Origin: Ceratorhiza oryzae-sativae
Taxonomy: Eukaryota; Basidiomycota; Agaricomycetes; Cantharellales; Ceratobasidiaceae
DNA length: 64,000 bases
Assembly: GCA_030998015.1 (NCBI GenBank)
Contig: JARWMV010000241.1
Location: forward strand, 992,001-1,056,000
Direction: 5' to 3'
Shown: positions 25,901 to 36,781 of the stretch, piece by piece
Layout of the letters: the number at the start of each line of letters is the position of its first letter
Position numbering within the stretch: position 1 is the first letter of the stretch
Made by a program: the position numbers and the translations under genes
Notes under the pieces: generated by a model
What the model was told of the DNA's origin: nothing
Database searches by the model: none
The model's input: only the letters and a program-made list of their open reading frames with translations

Positions 25901-26461
25901 CTTGACACCTCCTAGGTTTTTGTCAAATGGGTCAACAACACCACCAACATTGCCAAGAACTACATTAGAAGCAGGAACACAGTTTTTTATACAAAAGTTT
26001 GAGTCAAAGGTAACATGTTTATTTGGCCAGTCAATATTTGGATTATGTAATTTGAGCCACGACATTCCTAGTACTAAGGTGTGTCTACCTATGTCTGCTA
26101 CATTACAAACCAATTGTTCCTTATGACTGCCTATTTCTAAAATAAAAACACATTCTGTATCAACAATACCAGAAGAGATTTCACAACCATTGATAACTTT
26201 TAATTTTTTTGGATTTTACTTTTTATAAGTGGGTATTTGATATTGTTTAACTAGGCATGGGTGTATAAAGCATGAGGATGCGCCTGAGTCAATCATGGCC
26301 CAACCATGCATGGCTTGCATATGGTTGATGCTTTTATTTTCTGGAGCGGACAGGGCTTGAGATGCAACAAAATATATATTCAAAGGGGATACGTTGTCTA
26401 CAGCATATATCTCAAAGTCCATACAGGTTTTGCTTGATACATTTGCTCTGTCAATGTTCAA
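22931..26461 (-). pseudogene. Pol of chromovirus A (protease-RT-RNaseH-integrase-chromodomain), nonsense-riddled
   Basis: Protease motif MIDSGASSCF (about 26290), RT with VIVYLDDILIFSKN (about 25250), RNase H with LECDASDFATGAIL and YDIHDKELLAMI, integrase His/Cys finger (HPGHFRTLDLL ... CNLCIW), the catalytic core (YDLITGLPTSEGYNAILTVVD, YSTAYRPQVDGQSKRLNQ) and a C-terminal chromodomain (VEEILDS ... LEYYVKWKGYGPEE). In-frame TGA codons (as TCA on plus) are at 25613-25615, 24467-24469, 24464-24466, 24128-24130, 23810-23812, 23792-23794 and 23078-23080; in each the conserved context suggests Arg (CGA). One TAA lies at 26216-26218. The element cannot move by itself. Confidence 0.9.
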
Positions 26462-27798
26462 GCATCCTTGTTTTCCGACTCATCACCAGAAAGGGAAGCG
26501 GCTTGCCCAGAATAGGGTTTGGAGGGACAAGTGTGAGAATAATGGCCACAACCACCACAAGTGCTGCATATAACAGGTTTTTTTCCTTTCCCAGCTGAAT
26601 CTAGATCCATGGGTCCAGGACCAGACCCTTTGGCCAGGGTAGGAGCCAAGGGAGCAACAATGATCAGATGCGAATCTTTTTGGATTTGCTTGAAGGTAGT
26701 TTCTTCAGATGATCTGTCATTCCATTTGATCGTGGGAATCAACTGTCCTTTGGCATTGCGGTTTATAGCTGAAATTGTTCCTTTGCAAGCCTTGCCATCT
26801 GGACCAAGTGTGTACACCTTTTCCCCAACAGACATCTTTTCCCTGGCCTGGCCTTTGGGAGGAGCTGTTGACAGCAAGGTGGAAGCTTTGGTAGAAGTGC
26901 TAGCCACATTGGAAGAGGAAGATTTGGAGGATGGATTTTGTGCCTGGAACAACTCAATACGCTGGTTGATTCTGAGTGCCTTGTCTGCAAGGGTTTGCAA
27001 GGTGATGTTGGCAGCCATGTGGTTGTAGTCTTGGGCCACAAGGAACTCCTTGATTTTGACTGTGAGACCATTGTAGAAGTGATCACAAAGAGATGCGTTG
27101 TTGTAGCCAAGACCCTGGGAATATGTCTGGAAGTCTTTAAAGTATTCTTGGACCAAATTCTTTTGTTTGAGCAACTTGAATTTTGCCCTGAAATTTTCAG
27201 TCTTGTTGGCGACGTTCCAGCAAGCATTAAATTGGGTCCAGAAATCATTGACATTGTGGAGCCAAGTGACAGGATTGCCATTGATAACGTCATCTTCCAG
27301 GTAGGGTTCCAGCCATTTGTGGGCTTTGCCATCCAGGCAGGAAATGATGTAAGTGATCTGCTCATCAGCAGTTGCAGAGGGATAGGAAGTCTGCAAATAA
27401 TGGGCCACCGCAACCCTGAAGGATACCACTTTGTTTTTATCTGAACCATCAAATTTAGCAGGTGCCAATAACTTGGGTGCTCGAGTACACACAATAGAGG
27501 TGCTTGTGCCAGGTGCTTGGACTGCAGCCTGGAGCACAACTATGTTTGTGTCAAGGTTAGATAGGCTTGTATCATGGTTTTGGAGAGTGGTGTTGATAGT
27601 GGATAGTTCAGCCAACTGTTGATTGATGAATACTGCAAGATTGTTATTTATCACAATCAGCACATCCTTGATTGTGTGGGTGAATGCTAATAGGTCGGCT
27701 GGATCTGTGGGTACTTGAATCTGAGTGGCATTGAACTGAATCCAAGCAGGGGCAGGGTTTGGTGCAGACATAGCTAAAAAAGGAAGTGGGATAGCCAA
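26458..27798 (-). CDS. Gag of chromovirus A
   Basis: Open for up to 446 codons; the second Met at about 27771 (MSAPNPAPAW) is an equally good start. It has the retrotransposon Gag core (WLEPYLEDDV ... WTQFNACWNVANK ... KNLVQEYFKDFQTYSQGLGY) and a C-terminal zinc knuckle CSTCGGCGHYSHTC before DESENKDA and TGA at 26458-26460. The protease frame overlaps the stop by 4 nt in the -1 frame, so pol is expressed either by frameshift or by separate initiation. This is the only intact ORF of the element. Confidence 0.85.
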   Translation of the reverse strand: MAIPLPFLAMSAPNPAPAWIQFNATQIQVPTDPADLLAFTHTIKDVLIVINNNLAVFINQQLAELSTINTTLQNHDTSLSNLDTNIVVLQAAVQAPGTSTSIVCTRAPKLLAPAKFDGSDKNKVVSFRVAVAHYLQTSYPSATADEQITYIISCLDGKAHKWLEPYLEDDVINGNPVTWLHNVNDFWTQFNACWNVANKTENFRAKFKLLKQKNLVQEYFKDFQTYSQGLGYNNASLCDHFYNGLTVKIKEFLVAQDYNHMAANITLQTLADKALRINQRIELFQAQNPSSKSSSSNVASTSTKASTLLSTAPPKGQAREKMSVGEKVYTLGPDGKACKGTISAINRNAKGQLIPTIKWNDRSSEETTFKQIQKDSHLIIVAPLAPTLAKGSGPGPMDLDSAGKGKKPVICSTCGGCGHYSHTCPSKPYSGQAASLSGDESENKDA

Positions 27799-28138
27799 GT
27801 ATGGTGGGTGCTCTTGAAGCTGGGATTTTCACTCTCAAACACTGTGGCTGCTCTGCTACCTAGCGTTGAACAATGACTACAACTAATCAACAAGCCTTTG
27901 ACAGGTGTGATATAGAGTGTCTTTTTTGCAAGCAGGTAGTTTGCTGTCTGCAACATGTGCGGTGATGGACAAGAGTCCTAGGGTTGGGCAATAGGTACTG
28001 TCTGCCTTGTAGACACCTGTTACTGGATAGTCTCTTTCCGCTTTTGATTATTATGCGGTCCAAGCCTTTCTCCGTTTCACAGTAGGCTAGTACAGGGGTA
28101 CGTCTCAATCCCGAGTGATGAGGAAGAACTCAACCTAA

Positions 28139-28657
28139 TGTCAGAGCTACAACCTGAACAGTAACATCAAACACCTAAGTGGTGATGACAAGCCTATGGG
28201 CAGTGATGCCAGAGGCTTTACTGACAATGTCTAAGGTAGGACGTGCAGTGAAGGTGTGATAAGATGCAAGGATGTATGAGTAAGTGCACTTGTCCTTAAG
28301 AGGACTGGGCAGGGACTATGGACTGGTAGGTCACACAGGTAGTAGAGGGGATATGACAGGAGGTTGAGTTCTGAGGCTTAAGGCTCTCAGACTCTCCCTT
28401 ATATATTCATACAATGAGCTATATCAAATACACATATGGTGCAAGACAACTATTGTACAATGTAAGAATGGTGCCATGTAACAGAATATTCCAGAAGGTA
28501 CAAACAGAACATAAACAACAACAAGGTCATGTGATCATGTAAGTAATTCTATGCATATATCCGATTAAACAGGACTTGTCCAAAAATATGAAAAGGAGAG
28601 ATTTATAAAATATACAAAAATCATAATAAAATCTGTGTCATGGTCTAGGCCATGACA
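28139..28657 (-). repeat. 5' LTR of chromovirus A
   Basis: 519 bp, same termini, followed by TSD TTTAC at 28658-28662. On the minus strand the internal region starts TTAGGTTGAG right after it, where a primer-binding site is expected; I cannot assign the tRNA. Confidence 0.95.
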
Positions 28658-28662
28658 TTTAC

Positions 28663-29786
28663 TCTTGTTCAACATTGCCACTCCTCCTCTTCACCTTCTC
28701 TTGGTCACAACACATCACTAGTGTGCATTGCCAGGGTTGGTTCCCTTATGGGCCCAGCTAGATGCACCATCAGTCACACATCACTGGGGACACTATTGCC
28801 TGCCAATGTGGACACCAAATTGACAAGTGTCTTTGTCAGGCCCTCTCTTTGCTCACATCCCTTGGCTTTGTCTTACACTTGATCTGTGCTACAGTCTTAC
28901 ATCATGGACTATCTTGGACAACTCCTCTCTCATTCACCTTTTCTTGTTTCTCACTGTCTTGTCAATGTTGTTTGTTGATCATTTGTCTTACTCATCGCTA
29001 TTTGCCACCTCTTGTGTTGCAGTACCATCACCAGCATCTAGCATCTGGACCTTTGGATCACACTGTTCTTCCTTTTTTCTTCTTTTAGGTCACTCTTATG
29101 TCTATCCTATCTGCTGTTCAACCTTCAACAACACACCTACATACCTGTTATCTTGATCTATTTATTCAGGTGGCTCTTTTCTGAAAGGAGGCTCTCTGGC
29201 GCTCAACCCTGGCACCATGTTAGTTGCAGACCTGAGTCTGAATATGGAATACTTGTGGTACTTGACCCTGACTTAGTGGGAGCTGCAGAACCGAGCAAGG
29301 GGCTTGGATTCAGTGGGAGATTTTATGAGATTTAGTGGGATATTTCTGGTATTCAGTAGGAGGGTGTTGTGCAGGCCAGTGAGATGTATTCTTGCTGCCC
29401 CGAGTGGGAGTGTTGGGCAGCAGAGCTGCCTGATAGGGGTTTCCATCATGTGTGCCAGATGTATTTATAGCTCACATGTATGCATCTGGTTTGGGGGGGT
29501 TCTCCCCCTGACCATCACCGTCTTCTTTCATCACAGTCACACAGTTGCACTCCTGACCTAGCACTTCAGACTTGAATAACCCTAATCATCTGCCCATAAT
29601 CATCAATGCTACAATGTACCTTTGTTAATTGTACTAGCTCAGGACAATGCTTGGCTTCTCTCACATGCAGTGGACCTCCACCTGCTCATTGAAAAAGGCC
29701 TTAGGGGCGACAAGGCAACACTGCACAAGCATCTGCAACCTGTTCTAGAGATGTTGTGCCAGAATTCCTGCATTCTGGCATCAAGG
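28663..29786. other. Region without a clear gene; weak TRA1-like trace at 29622-29760
   Basis: Several plus-strand ORFs of 60-110 codons are rich in Cys, Leu and Ser and look like chance frames. At 29630-29760 the frame reads DNAWLLSHAVDLHLLIEKGL, which resembles the TRA1 region lying between segments 1 and 3, so this may be more of the same pseudogene. The rest gives no recognisable motif. Confidence 0.35.
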
Positions 29787-30570
29787 GTAACTGTCGTGAC
29801 CCTCTGGAGGCTCCCTTGTGGAGCACTTAAGTAGTGGCTGCATTGACGGTTTGGTGCTATGCTGTGTATATTGAGTGTTCTAGTTACAGTGTTTGCTATG
29901 GTCTATGGTGGTTGACGAGATAAAGCAAGCTGAGGCATCCAGTCTTGCTTTATCCTCCTTATATATACCTGTGGCTGCGGTGGCTGCGGACGTATTATCT
30001 AAGCACACTCCGCAGTAGGTGTAGGTTATGTACAGTACTATGGGTTAGGTAATTGTTTGTCTTAAGTTTGTGCGGCTCCGAATCTTATAGAGCCGTGCGA
30101 GGTCCGAGGGTCATGTGACCTTTTTGGACTTAAGCACCCGGCGCTTAATCGCTGAATAAGCGCCGAGGTCACGTGACAACTCGCTCCTCGCTCCAGGTAA
30201 CATGGGAGAGAAACGCTGGAGCGAGTTCAGGGTAACCACCGGCGCTTAATCATTGGTAAGCGCCGAGATCACGTGACAACTCGCTCCTCGCTCCAGGTAA
30301 CATGGGAGAGAAACGCTGGAGCGAGTTCAGGGTAACCACCGGCGCTTAATCGTTAGGTAAGCGCCGAGATCACGTGATCCTGTTTATGGTTTGTTCCGCT
30401 TCGGAAAAAATGCCATAAATCTGTACAAAATTTGGTTGTTAGGTTATGTCTGCTAGGCGGGTCATAACAGTAACTCTATTCTATCAGCTGACCAATCAGC
30501 ACTTCTGAGCTGCTTCTGCAATTGAGTTACCCTTGATGCCAGAATGCAGGAATTCTGGCACAACATCTCT
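29747..30570. repeat. Perfect 45-bp inverted repeat around the solo LTR
   Basis: 29747-29791 is the exact reverse complement of 30526-30570. Without the LTR the arms would be only about 51 bp apart, forming a strong hairpin. The LTR inserted at the inner edge of the left arm; the TSD GTAAC is part of the arm. Confidence 0.85.
29792..30469 (-). repeat. Solo LTR of the large Ty3 family (chromovirus B family)
   Basis: 678 bp, reverse orientation relative to the LTRs at 36782 and 52296, TG...CA ends, flanked by TSD GTAAC (29787-29791, 30470-30474). It holds two ~101-bp tandem units with CACGTG at 30170, 30270 and 30371. No internal sequence remains, so it arose by LTR-LTR recombination. Confidence 0.9.
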
Positions 30571-32595
30571 AACCTGTTCTCAAGTGAATGCTCATGCTCA
30601 TGGGCCCCACCACCACTTGGCCATAAGCCTGACCAAACTCAACTTGCGCCAAGCTTGCTGTTGGTGCTTAAGGACTTCCTCGTTTGACAGTGCAACATCC
30701 CTGAATATAATGTAATGTTGTTCCCCAACCACTGCATTCCTATCTGGCATTGTCTCTACCTCCACCATTGTCCCCTCCCCTTTGCACCCTTTGAACCTCC
30801 CCAACACAATGTAATCCATGCTAGTGTGCCTGTCCTTGGAGGTGTTTGGGATATGGCACTGTACCTTGAACCCAACCCCCTCCAGCCTTTGCTAGGACAA
30901 CAGTCTGACCTGCTCAAGCTCCCTGATTTCAATGATCTACACCCAAAGCTTGATGCTGTCACTCACATCACATCACACTGAGTCCAAACCCGTCTCTGGC
31001 CCCATAGGACACTCCTGTGTAAGTTGCCATTTCTTATATTTGCTTTGACTGGAGTTCAACTGCCAAGAGCCTGGAGTAATTCCATGCTTGAGATGACATG
31101 TGACCCCCACCCCTTGTGAGGTGAATGTACTGTTGGTGATGACCTTTGCAGGGACAATGGGGGAACAGCCATGTCATCAAATACCAGTTCAAGGCTCTTT
31201 GGATGTGTTGAAATCTATGTCTATGTGGCTTATTGCCTTAACTTGTATGCTTATATATTCTTTGTCACCTATAGCCTGTGCCAACATTTGGTTTCAGTGT
31301 CAAGTCCACAACTACATTCAGCCTTGTGTGTGGACTTCCAGTTGTGGCCACTGATCCATTTGGCTCTCACTGCTGCACTTGTTTAGTACAAGTGTAGCTC
31401 ATGGTTCCCTGGCCAGATGTCTTGAGCTTCTGGGGCCTGAGTGATAGGTAGAGCAATCAGACTTGGTCTGTTGCTGTGAGGGACTCAATTTCCCTGGCCA
31501 GATGTCTTGTGCTTCTGGGGATCAAGTCAGGGGATGTGTCTTCAGACATGTCTCTTGCTTTTACAGTTTGATGCACTGTTCACCCTGAGATGGTTGTCCA
31601 CTGTGGGCAACTGTCATGCCAGTTCTTCAAGCTTGCACATTGGTTGTGCACTTGACTTTACTCTTAACAAGTGCCTCTCACTTGGATAGGACACCAGTCA
31701 CAGGTGCATTGTGCCAGCTCCACTCCAACCTCATTATCCTTCACCTGCCAACTCAATGCCAGGCCTCTTGCTTCCTGCCTCTTTGGCTTGTTTGTGCACT
31801 GGCGTCTGGGAGATTCCAACCCTCTCAAGCCTCTGCAACAACCCCATTCTGGCTTGCTCCATCTCCCCAATCCCAGTCATTAATGTCTGGAGCTTGAGCC
31901 TGTCTTACATTTTATATTGAGCCCAAACCAGGTTCTGGTGCCAACATCTGTCAGGGCTACAATGAGCTGAGTGCACAGGGACCCACCAGACTCCCAAATG
32001 GGTCAGCAAACCAGAGCATGTACATATGTCTATTGGCCCGTACTGTCAGTCACACCCACCTAATGTTGTTGTGTCTCTCTTCATTCAGTCACTTGTGACA
32101 GCATGATGGCCCATCAATCACAGTCTCACTGCTGGACATTGTGCTGATACATCTGGAATAGTATCTATTTATTTGTTTTCAAGTTGTATCTACATTCTAC
32201 CTGTGCTTCTATCTGCTGTTATTGCCCTTGGTTGGTTTCTATTGCTTCTGCTGACATGTTATCTTCTTGGGCTGTCTTATATCATTTAATCCAAGTTGTT
32301 CAATCAATCTACCCATAGCTCATAGATCAAGCTTGTGTAAGCCAAGCATGCTTGTTGCATGGTTGGACATTCATGCATTACATAGCACATTTGATAAGCA
32401 AGCATTTTGTTAGTGAATCAACCCTTCTTTTTACCTTCCTTGGCATTTCTTAGCAGGACTGGACACACTGGGGTGGTTCTAAGTAGTGCAGCACTATTGT
32501 TTCTACCATCATGCTACCTGGTGCTACCAAGCACCTTATGGGTGCTACTATCAGTAGGTAGGAACCCTGGTGCTAACTGGCACTAGGGAGCCATC
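30571..32595. other. Two kb without a recognisable gene
   Basis: Only short frames; base composition is CpG-poor like the surrounding dead repeats. 31410-31520 holds a short local duplication (CCTGGCCAGATGTCTTG at two places). It lies between the solo LTR and TRA1-like segment 3, so it may be further degraded TRA1 or older transposon sequence. Confidence 0.4.
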
Positions 32596-33622
32596 ATGAT
32601 TTTGCCAACAAAGGAAAAGGCTAGGATGTTGAAGCATATGATGGCTTTTGAAGGACATGGTGATCCTCAGTTACTTGATGGCTTCCTGAACCCTGTTTAC
32701 AACATCTATACTGAGCCCTTGTTGAAGCACACCAACCTCACAACCTGTCTGGAGTCAGTATTCTTGATGGGTTGCCATGCCAAGGATCCAGTTGTTAGAT
32801 GTAAATTCATCAATCTCTTTGACAGCAGTATCCAACAAACAATCTCAGCTCAACTTCAGTATGCTTTGGGATCTTTAAGCTGGGAGTTCATGGCTGAACA
32901 TTATTGGATCCCCCTTGCGCTTGACCTCTTACTTGGTGCCACCAAGGATGGGTGGACGGACTCTGCCACTCTTCATGAATATGTTCACATCTTAGACTTG
33001 TCCCTTGCTTGAGTTGTTCATTCTGGCTGTGCCCTTGATATCATGAAACCACTACACTGACTGATCCATGCAGATAGCCAGACAGCTCACAAGTTACAGA
33101 TGTCAACTTTTAGTGCTGTATGGTTGACCCTCCCTCGATGTGAGCAGAGTGATGTGGCTCAGTATGTCCTCACTTTAGTAACTAAGGGCTACCACTCGGA
33201 GCAGTGTGATCTCCAACCAAACATTATTAAGTCAATACTTGGTGGCATACAAATGTGCAATCCCCCTCTTGCTCTGCTGCCTTTTGTTGTGAAATACCTT
33301 GGGAAGACTTTCAACACATGGCATATCACACTTGAGATATTGCAATCTAGCTTAGATCCACACCGAGCCAAGGAGCCTCATGAGACCACATACAATGCTC
33401 TTGCAGAGGTGTATGTGGAGCTTTCTGCAGACAACTTGTTCTATGGTCTGTGGCGCCACTGATCCATCTTCAAGGAGACAAATGCTGCACTTGCTTTTGA
33501 GCAGAACAGGCTTTGGATGCAGGCACAACAAATGTACAAGTTGGCTCAGATCAAAGCACAGACTGGTGCTCTGCCATTCAACAAGTCCAAGTATTGTCTA
33601 TGGGAGTATTGGCAGGCTTAAG
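32596..33622 (+). pseudogene. TRA1: TRA1-like pseudogene, segment 3 (end of HEAT region, start of FAT domain)
   Basis: One frame, broken by TGA at about 33010, 33058 and 33460, reads like TRA1: GFLNPVYNIYTEPLLKHTNL, ESVFLMGCHAKDPVVRCKF, FDSSIQQTISAQLQYALGSL, then LALLPFVVKYLGKTFNTWHI (about 33270-33330), VELSADNLFYGLWRH, and the FAT-like NAALAFEQNRLWMQAQQMYK (about 33485-33545). It follows segment 1 in the order expected for TRA1, so both belong to one ancestral copy split by transposons. The reading ends near 33622. Confidence 0.75.
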
Positions 33623-33773
33623 TGTTCTTAATGAGGCTGAGTACAAAACAACAAGCCAAGCATGTGATAGATAAAATGCATTCATCACAGGTAGTCAAAG
33701 CTCATAGCTTGTTACATCATAAGAGGTTGTTACATTGTAAAAGTTGATAAATTGTGAGAGGAACCTTACCTGA

Positions 33774-36389
33774 TCAAGCATTTGGTGTTGTGTCAGCAGA
33801 CCCCGTTGTGGGGGCTTTGGGCTTATTTTTTGAACCCTTGGGACACCCACGTTTCTTTGGCAGCAGTGCTTCTCCTAGGCCAACACTGACAGAAGCAGCC
33901 TGCGTATCAGGCATTGGGGGCAGTGGCATTGGAGGATGAGCATTGGGATACAGAAAAGAAACCAAAGAATCGTCTGCTGGCAAGTCCGATTCCTGGGTCT
34001 GGGATGTGGAGATCTTGTTTGCTTGATGGGCAACAGCACTGACAGAAGGTGCAGATGTGTTTGGGAGTTCTACACATTGCATATTGTCAGATATAGATTT
34101 CTTCATGTTAACACTTACATACCCCAAGTTTCGTCAACAGGCTTTGGGTGGCTTGCTTCAAGAATTTGAGGGTCAATTGGGGTATCAACTAAAGGCAAGA
34201 TTAGTTACAACAGTGCATTGATCATGTGAAAGACTCACTGGGATCAATGCAATCCTTCAGCTCCATCACATTCTGTGTCAAGCAATTACGTTGAGAGTTT
34301 CAATTCTCCTGATAACCAACACTTACATTGAGGCTGCTGCTCAGTGTCTGGTGTCCATACGCCCCATCATATTTGCCACCAGCGTAACTAGGACCTGTTT
34401 CATCCTCAGCCAATGTATTGTGTTCATTAACTATCTCATCCCCAGACTTTGCCTTGAGCTTGTTGTCATTGCCAAGCTCTGTAATCAGCTTTGGGTGCTG
34501 TAGTAGAAAATTGGAAATATCTGGTTTGGTGACAGCTTTCATATCAACAAGATGAGAATAACTGAGAAAATTGACTTGGTGCTGCTCTCTCCAACTCTTC
34601 CCAATAGCAGCAGCAGCAATTCGTACAACAACTCTTGCGCTACCTGCTCCATGGAAGAGCAAAGGGACTGGAAGTTCCGCAAGATGGACCACCTGTGGCA
34701 AGGTAGGACCAGGTTTTGCCTTTGGCTTCTGGGCCTCAGCAGAATCCATACTGCCAAATAAGTTGTTAATCTGTAAGCAATCATCAGTGAGTGAATAGGT
34801 GTGCAAAAGGAAGTAAGAGGCGTACCCAAGCTGCCTGGTATCTTGCACGCTTCACAATAACCCTGTCATCCTCCTCCCATTCATCTGACATGTACCCAGG
34901 ATTGCAGAGGAACGCCCACTGTGGGCCCTGCAAACTGGGAATAACTTTCATATACCCACCACACATCTTAGCTTTCTGTGGATCAAAGCAAGCGTAATTT
35001 AATTACCAAAAACTTCAGCCCAAACGATTCACTCACTCTCTGAGAAATGTAAGTGATGGCCTGTCATAGGCATGCTTCCGTAAGAGCAACCTCCGTCTTC
35101 ATGTTGCCTGACTGCCATGTACTCTGCGCAGTCTTCCATGGGCCATGAAACAAGAGCACTATAATATCTTCCTGAGATAGCAATCTAAGGAACACTGGGA
35201 GCTTGCTGTTGTCTTTTGGGATCAGACCCAAGAAATGTTTGATGTATGTGGGTGCCCAAATGCCCTGTTTCTGTAAGGACTTCGAATAATTTGGGAATGG
35301 TGTACAGTGCCTTGTGACCAGGTCAATGAAGGCCTCTGGGAATACGTCATGGTTTCCATGTTCATCCTCATACCATGCTCGGATCCCCTTTGCAGCAGAT
35401 ATATCCAGCATATGGCACCACGCCTCCTGAGCATGAGCCTGGGTGCATAGTGAGTACCACTGTTAACACAATCAGAAGTGTACATACTTTAACAGCATTA
35501 TCATACGCCCCCAAATCCCTCTTCACAGAATTGGAACCTAATTTAGCAATGATCACAAGGATCTTGTGCATCGGCATGGGGTTTGAGACCTGGCTGCCAT
35601 CCATTGCTGAGAAGTGTTGTTGGGTAATGGGGCTGGCTGCACCAGAGTTGAGCCCCTGTGCAGAAGGGGCATTCAGTGGCATCCAAGAGGCAACAAATTC
35701 CAGCAATCAGGTGAGTTTGTTGTTGGTTTGCTTGTGCTCCACAGCCGCTACCTCTTGATGTTCTTCAATTTTGGCTGTAAGATCATTAACTTGACGCTTG
35801 AGTGAGCGCACTGAGTGCGATTGCGTTGGTAGGGAGGGGGCTTCAAGTTGCTCTATTCAAGGTGCATAAGCACTTGTTTCAATCTATATTTGGCTACTCA
35901 CCTGTGCACACAGCTAAGACGGGCTTCTTCTGGGAATTGGTGTTACTCATGGACTGACAAGGGCCAGGTCCTTTGAGCTTGGACTTCTGAGTGTTGGGTT
36001 CTTCAGGTTCAGACTCCAAAGCTGTGTGTTGGTTGAAGAAGCCAATAAGTAAGGCTATATGCATAGCTAGAGATGATTGACTCACAATTTTCATTTGCCA
36101 AGGGCTGATTATGGCTTGTTAGAGGAGTACCCAGTGCAGAAGGTGTACTTCGTGCTGAAAACAACGCTGCACGTGAGTGTGCACCTAAACTTGCAGATCA
36201 ACCCAACATTGTCTTTGAGTGCTGTAGCTGGAACAGTGCACACCCTGGTTGAGGGGTCAAACTGAGGCAAGGAAGTGTTGGGGCTGCAGAACACAACTTC
36301 TTGACCAACAAGCTGGAATCGGGTGGCTCTGACTTGTGTTCATTGTCAGAATCTTTGTAGCCGCCAGCAACGGCTTTTTGTTTTGACAT
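33774..36389 (-). CDS. Unidentified multi-exon protein with an AT-hook-like tail
   Basis: I do not recognise the family. Open exons with usable splice sites follow on the minus strand: 36389 (MSKQKAVAGGYKDSDNEHKS), about 35894-36094, 35490-35706 (MPMHKILVIIAKLGSNSVKR), 35064-35440 (AKGIRAWYEDEHGNHDVFPE), 34820-34966, 34320-34780 and 33774-34220. One good intron is about 34275-34328 (GTAAGTGTTGG...ACACAG). The C-terminal exon has KKRGCPKGSKNK, close to an AT-hook (KRGRPKGSKNK), which would suggest DNA or chromatin binding. The middle part looks globular. It lies between dead repeats and may be a transposon-associated gene. Exact exon ends are not fixed. Confidence 0.5.
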
Positions 36390-36781
36390 CTTGACGCTGC
36401 AAAGCTCTGGCTATGTTCAAACCGCCACAATATGGGTATATATACCCAGAGGTGTCGCCCTGCCTTCTATCAGAGGTATGCATATATTGTTTTTTGGACT
36501 CATTTGCAGCTCATGATGTAACTGCAATTGTTGTCAATGTGATTTGCTCTAATTTGCGGTCACCAGAGCATGCATACACCTGGCCTTTGCAACCTTGTTT
36601 ACTGCCTGAGTTGTCCTAAGGGTTGAACCAGCCACAAGTGTGTTCGAACCATGGGGCTCATGTGACAGGGCCTTAGTGAGCCCCATACAAACCCACTGGA
36701 TTCAACCTGGTTGGTGAATCTATCTTGCAACTGCCTTATTGCTCATATCACACATCTACACACATGTTTTGATACCTTCCA
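36390..36781. other. Flank of chromovirus B; no gene seen
   Basis: Contains short frames only (for example 36413-36619). The last five bases, TTCCA (36777-36781), are the left target-site duplication of chromovirus B. Confidence 0.5.

Larger units (their letters stand above)
22401..28657 (-). mobile_element. Ty3/gypsy chromovirus A, complete structure, decayed coding
   Basis: A 6.26 kb LTR retrotransposon in minus orientation. Both LTRs are 519 bp, and TTTAC target duplications flank it (22396-22400 and 28658-28662). A polypurine tract (C-run 22923-22929 on the plus strand) adjoins the downstream LTR. Order on the minus strand is gag, protease, RT, RNase H, integrase, chromodomain. The LTRs differ at only nine places, yet pol has many stops, almost all TGA. 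It inserted into the TRA1-like pseudogene. Confidence 0.95.

Noticed and set aside
26561..27444. Long plus-strand frames opposite gag of chromovirus A
   Set aside because: They are antisense shadows of the gag ORF with no motif.
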